DNA of 64,000 bases from Podarcis raffonei. Lineage: Eukaryota; Chordata; Lepidosauria; Squamata; Lacertidae. Position numbers and translations under genes: made by a program. Positions 59,691 through 64,000 of this stretch are shown piece after piece (the stretch's first letter is position 1; every line of letters starts with the position of its first letter). The stretch lies in contig NC_070615.1 of NCBI RefSeq assembly GCF_027172205.1, positions 42,888,501-42,952,500 on the forward strand. The letters are read 5' to 3'. Below the pieces are notes generated by a model that searched no databases, was not told the origin of the DNA, and saw only the letters and a list, made by a program, of their open reading frames with translations.

Positions 59691-59909
59691 GGCGTTGCTT
59701 CGGGGCTGCTGTTTTTCTCGTTCTTCCTCGGCGGCGCTGAAGTTATTTTTTGTCAAATGTCCAAAATGCAATATGAAAACGACGCCACCCCGTTCATCAT
59801 AGGGGGATGAATCAAGAGCAAGCACGAAGGTCTAAGCAGCGCCTCACTCAGAACGTCCCTCTCGGAAGAGGCAACCCAAAGCAGCTCACTTCGCGCTGGG
59901 CCTGAACAA

Positions 59910-59928
59910 ACTACAGCTCCCAGAATTC
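59910..59928 (+). promoter_or_regulatory. ZNF143/THAP11-type motif
   Basis: 'actacagctcccagaattc' closely follows the ACTACA-N-N-TCCCAGAATGC consensus, with the last bases weaker. The same core occurs inside the MITEs of this window, but this copy sits in CpG-rich promoter DNA without inverted arms. Confidence 0.65.
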
Positions 59929-59941
59929 TCTTCGACCGTAC

Positions 59942-59953
59942 TGCGCAGGCGCA
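59942..59953 (+). promoter_or_regulatory. NRF1-type motif
   Basis: 'tgcgcaggcgca' matches the NRF1 half-site pair (TGCGCA, GCGCA). It is 13 bp from the ZNF143-type site, and both are common in bidirectional housekeeping promoters. Confidence 0.7.
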
Positions 59954-60228
59954 GCCTGCGGTTCCCTCGTTAGCGCCGCGCTTGCATCAGATTCTACTCT
60001 CCTCAGGCGACGAAGCCAACGGCAGAAAAGAAGCGCCGCCTTTTCCCGCCAGCGGGAGCCAATAAGACCTTCGAGGTGTCACCCACCCGGAGCAGGCCAA
60101 TAAGAAGAGAAGTCGGGGGCGGGTCACGGACGAACGCCCTCCAATGGCAGAAGGGTGTGACGCTCGCGCGGGGCGTGGCTGTCTCTGTGCCAGTCAGTCA
60201 GCGAGGAGCCGCCGGCCGAGCAGCCACG

Positions 60229-63200
60229 ATGCCGATGTACAAGGTGAGGCCCTTTCACGGGGGGCCTGGCTCGGCGGCGGTCTTGGCTGAGCACCTTCCC
60301 GCCTGCATGTACCGGGTTGGAAATATGCACCGTTGCCCCGAGGGCGGCTCCCCGTCAGCCGCCTCGCCGCCGCTGCTTCACGAGGTAGGAAGGAGGCGGC
60401 CCAGAGGCGCCGCACTCGGAAGCGGGCAGGGTCGGGGGCGGGCGGGCAAGGGCTCTCCTTCCTTGGCTTCCCTTCCTAGGCCGCGAGGTGCGGCTCCTCA
60501 GCCTGGCCTGGCCGTCTCGGGAGAGGCGCTGGCCAGCGCTTTCACTTTCCCAAGCTGGGCTGAGGGAGGTTCTTGCGCCAAGGCCTGAGGCCGCCTCACG
60601 TTGTACTTCCGGGCGGCTGACAGTCCGTACGTTTAAATCTCAATCCTTACATTACACACACACACACACACCACACCAGGAATCCAGGGAACTGTAGCTT
60701 ACCCCCTCCCCTCTACATTGTTGTGAACTGCCCTGAGATATAGAGAGGAAGGGTGGTATACAAATTTAATCAATAGTAACAATAATATTAGGGTTAAACC
60801 ACAGAGCCTAGGGCTTGCTGATCAGGTCAGTGGTTCAAATCCCCGCGACGGGGTGAGCTCCCATTGCTCGGTCCCTGCTCCTGCCAACCTAGCAATTCGA
60901 AAGCACATCAAAGTGCAAGTAGATAAATAGGTACCACTCCGGCGGGAAAGTAAACGGTGTTTCCGTGTGCTGCCCTGGTTCGCCAGAAGCGGCTTAGTCA
61001 TGCTGGCCACATGACCCGAAAAAACTATCTGCAGACAAACGTTGGCTCCCTCGGCCAGTAAAGCGAGGTGAGTGCCGCAACCCCAGAGTCGTTCGTGACT
61101 GGACCTAATGGTCAGGGGTCCCTTTACATTTAATAATAATAATATTATCAAATGTTTTTGTGTATGTAGCTGAAGCAGGTATATGTGGCTGCTGTTCTTC
61201 CAGGAATCTTGCAGGACAGCGTGTCAGGTGTCCCAAGTTCCTTCTTTCGGAATAGCTTTAGGACAGAGCTGCACTTGACTAAAAGGTTATTTGGAAGTAA
61301 CTGTATATGCTACCTCCGTATATTGTTCATGGTTGCAGTTGGGTTAAATGCCTTACTTACATTTGTTTTATTTATGCTAGTGGTGGAAGTCACAACCAGC
61401 CCGCAGGCCTAATAAGGCGTATCCTGGCCATTGTACGCAAAACACACCCACCTGTCAGTTACCTGACAACTTAGGAAATTTTACTTTGCATTTATAGACC
61501 ACTTGATCACAAATTTCTCTTAAGTGGTTTGCATAATAAAAAGGCCTATGATTGGAGTTAAGGGGTCTTTTGCTCTTCAGTCTTAGCACTGAGTAGCATA
61601 GCACTAAGATTGGATATAAGCCTCTTGCCCTGTTGTTTAAAGGCAGCAAGCCGTTTCAAAGCACGAAAACTCTGAATCACTTAATATCTACTTGTCAAAA
61701 TGGCCTGTAGACAGTGGGCCAGATCCAGCCCTACATCTGTATCCAGTTTTCCACCTGTATTTCCCGCCCCTTGACCTGTATTGAACCTTGATATATTGGC
61801 AGAGTTCCCATGTGCATGTATGCATGATGATGGATAATACTAGTATGGAGACTTGTAGAGTGTTAAAGCTACAGCGCATGCTGAGGTAAATGGGAAATAT
61901 CCATCTGTTTTACACAATATTAAAACAGCTGAGTGAATACCAATTGAACTTTATTTAGGAAGAAGTTGATCCAGCTCTTCAGGCACTTGAATCCCGCCAG
62001 GAGGAGATCTTGAAACGCTTGTATGAGTTGAAAGCTGCAGTGGATGGGCTTTCAAAGATGATCCAAACACCGGATGCAGACTTTGATGCAACAAACATAA
62101 TCCAGGCAGATGAACACATTCCTTTATCTGCTAGTGCTGCAGAGCTTGACAATTTACTTGGGAAGGCAAGTTCAGATAAACTTTCTCTACACCACAATTC
62201 CTGTATATTTGACTTAACCATTGTTGGAGTTTTTATGATGACTAATGGAGTAATTAGCATTCAGGCCAACACTCAGAATGATTTATCACTAAAACATAGC
62301 TAAAATCCACAGAGAAGCACCTTGTGATAGGTGGGAGGGGTACAGAATTATTTTAAAGCTAAGCTTTAATGAGGTTATTAGCATTCAAGCCAGCACTCAA
62401 AATGAATTCAGTGAGCGGGTTCTCATTGTTTTAAAACTAAGCTTGATAATAGATCTGAAATTTTTCTTAAAGCTAACCAGAAATCAAGCATTTAACAATT
62501 CTGGAAACAAACAAAAACTCATCTTAATTCATTGGCCTGGTTTCCACATAACTTGAAGACATGGTTTGGTTTGTTTTGTTTAACTGGTTTCTTTGCAGAT
62601 CTGAACTCACCTCAGCCAACTAACTGGGTTGTGTCCAATAAAGCAGAATATGAATCTGTATTTTGAAGCTGGCATATGGCTGTCTCTGCTCCTGTTAACA
62701 GTGGTTTCTTGTTATGTCTGAGCCCACCATCCTTGTTTAACCCTGGTTTGCTGCAGTTGCTTTGCTTGTCTTAAGATTTATCCTGGTTGGTTCAAAAACT
62801 CAAAACAAGCTGTGCCTAAGCATTGTATTGAAATCTGGCCTCTGTTTCAAAGTATCAACAAAATAATTAAATAGTAACTGAATTAATGATATAAGATAAT
62901 ATCTTGTGGGACTTGTTAAGAAATTTGTGCCTAGTTCTTTGATTGATGTCTAATGAGACAAAATTGGCTTTAAAGTGCAGGTAAAATGCTGCATAACTTA
63001 AAAACCAATCTTACCTATCAGTTTTGGTTTTGGTGCTTGCTGGTTGCATATTGCTTTGTTCAGGCATTTTATGGCCATTATGTTGGATGTGGCTTAAGTT
63101 GCTAGTTACTGTGGGTTTTGTATTTTAATCTTTTTTACTTATCAGTTTTATTGTATGATTTTTAAATATATTAAGTGTTTTAAAATAAATGAGAGACAGG

Positions 63201-63892
63201 TAGATTTGGGCTGGAATGGATTTCCTGTAGTTTTTTTTTGTTTCAGGAATAGAGTTGTTTCCCAAAAGACACATTAATTACACTAACTTTGAAAGTAAAC
63301 ATTTTTGGGATGCTACTACTAATCATGGGAGACGGAAGCCTCCTTTTCCTCTAACTATATATTTTTTATTTTAAAAAGTGGAACAAGACTTTTCTTCATG
63401 AGCCACTGCATAAACAGACATCCAGTAACTCTTCTAAAGGTCTGTGACTCTTTGTAGTTCTCAGCTGAACCATTCATCTGGTGGATATTAAAGGTCGGCT
63501 GCCAGTTGTAAAAACCTTTTGTAGAAATTCATTGGTTTTGTGTGTCTTGCAGTTAATTAATGAGGGTGTTTGTGTGTTGTGCTAAGCAAGAGTGGGATGT
63601 GAATCAATGCATGAATGTGTCACTTGAACAACTTACTAATGGCGACTTATTTTCCTACAGGACTATGGAGCTCTGAAGGATATTGTGATCAATGCAAACC
63701 CCGATCACCCACCACTGTCATTGTTAATACTCCACAGCTTGCTGTGTGAGCGTTATAAGATACTATCAGCTGTTCATACACACTCATCTGTGAAGAGTGT
63801 GCCAGAAAATCTCCTGAAATGCTTTGGTGATCAGCCTAAGAAGCAGTCGCGTCATGAGTATCAGTTGGGATTTACATTAATTTGGAAAGGTG
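60229..63892 (+). CDS. AIMP2: AIMP2, multi-synthetase complex scaffold: first three exons
   Basis: Exons 60229-60384, 61959-62165 and 63661-63892; the reading continues past the window into the last exon (phase 1 after 63892). It encodes [12 protein letters not shown], then the leucine-zipper segment [20 protein letters not shown] (about residues 58-77), [17 protein letters not shown], and [13 protein letters not shown] through [11 protein letters not shown] and QLGFTLIW, all following human AIMP2. In the family it binds lysyl-tRNA synthetase through its N-terminus and holds the cytosolic multi-tRNA-synthetase complex together; the missing last exon carries the GST-C-like domain. Exon 2 is 207 nt (69 codons), as in human. 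The intron after exon 2 starts with GC (AAG|GCAAGT), not GT. The start is chosen at MPMY by similarity; the frame stays open upstream to 60076, with an in-frame ATG there. Confidence 0.96.
60650..60672. repeat. (CA)n microsatellite
   Basis: A short CA run in AIMP2 intron 1. Confidence 0.85.
60790..61127 (+). mobile_element. Sauria SINE, head-truncated, variant subtype
   Basis: It starts within the head at 'gggttaaaccacagagccta' and ends 'ggggtccctttacatttaat'. It carries the same 'tctgcagacaaac' variant as the copy at 50668. It lies in AIMP2 intron 1. Confidence 0.88.
62166..63660 (+). other. AIMP2: AIMP2 intron 2 (GC-AG), no recognised repeat
   Basis: Begins GCAAGT and ends 'ttttcctacag'. 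The sequence is AT-rich and, unusually for this window, I see no SINE, LINE or MITE. The segment 'attagcattcaggccaacactcagaatgaatt' type text at 62256-62290 recurs as a diverged copy at about 62377-62410. Confidence 0.7.
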
Positions 63893-64000
63893 GTAAGTCC
63901 AGCACATTAGGAAAAGCGACACATTCATTAATGTTAACATGTTATGAGTAGCACACAATTTCTAGATGTCTAATGACAAGAAATGTGTATCTGCAGCAAA

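Larger units (their letters stand above)
59691..60228. promoter_or_regulatory. Bidirectional PMS2/AIMP2 promoter, CpG-rich
   Basis: A 538-bp interval between two divergent start codons. It becomes rich in CG dinucleotides from about 59850 and the richness continues through AIMP2 exon 1 to about 60640. There is no TATA box at a useful place. It carries a ZNF143/THAP11-type site (59910-59928), an NRF1-type site (59942-59953), CCAAT boxes at 60059-60063, 60097-60101 and 60141-60145, and a GC box at 60115-60123. Head-to-head PMS2-AIMP2 with a shared promoter is the known mammalian arrangement. Transcription start sites cannot be read from sequence. Confidence 0.85.

Noticed and set aside
60488-60697. 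Open frame in AIMP2 intron 1
   Set aside because: GC-rich chance frame in the CpG island, running into a CA microsatellite; no similarity recognised.
62166-62175. Alternative GT donor at 62170 for AIMP2 exon 2
   Set aside because: It would add four bases and put exon 3 out of frame with the conserved AIMP2 sequence.

Overview
This window is nuclear DNA from a vertebrate, most likely a squamate reptile (a lizard; lacertid-like is a guess). Its genes are split into short exons by large introns packed with retroposons. The repeats point to Squamata: several copies of the tRNA-derived Sauria SINE, a BovB (RTE) LINE 3' end with an open frame, CR1 and L1 LINE fragments, a tRNA-Lys/CR1-tailed SINE, many short hAT-like palindromic MITEs with 8-bp target duplications, and Tigger/pogo-like MITEs flanked by TA.

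Four protein-coding genes are resolved exon by exon. From left to right they are: the last five coding exons of CCZ1 (+ strand, 824-12079); a complete RSPH10B (- strand, 19 coding exons, 41221 down to 15263, 884 aa predicted); a complete PMS2 (- strand, 15 coding exons, 59690 down to 45639, 862 aa predicted, the same length as human PMS2); and the first three coding exons of AIMP2 (+ strand, 60229-63892, last exon outside the window). Every junction was placed by reading-frame continuity and by similarity to the human proteins as I remember them. This is the gene order of human 7p22 in a single, unduplicated copy. CCZ1 and RSPH10B converge tail to tail. PMS2 and AIMP2 are head to head across a 538-bp GC-rich interval that looks like a shared promoter with a ZNF143/THAP11-type site, an NRF1-type site and three CCAAT boxes.

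The genes do unrelated jobs: endosomal Rab7 activation (CCZ1), the axonemal radial spoke (RSPH10B), mismatch repair (PMS2) and the multi-tRNA-synthetase scaffold (AIMP2). They are neighbours by history, not by pathway. The main regulatory observations are a perfect RFX X-box about 1.6 kb upstream of the RSPH10B start codon, as expected for a ciliary gene, and a GC-AG intron after AIMP2 exon 2, the exon that is skipped in the human AIMP2-DX2 isoform.

I found no new gene system. The more unusual structures are two nearly perfect hairpins (11873-11951 and 16182-16276), a 1.1-kb terminal-inverted-repeat element with 154-bp internal tandem repeats (1987-3088), a U2 snRNA 5' fragment joined to an antisense LINE ORF2 start inside a 13-bp duplication (18209-18780), and nested insertions in RSPH10B introns.
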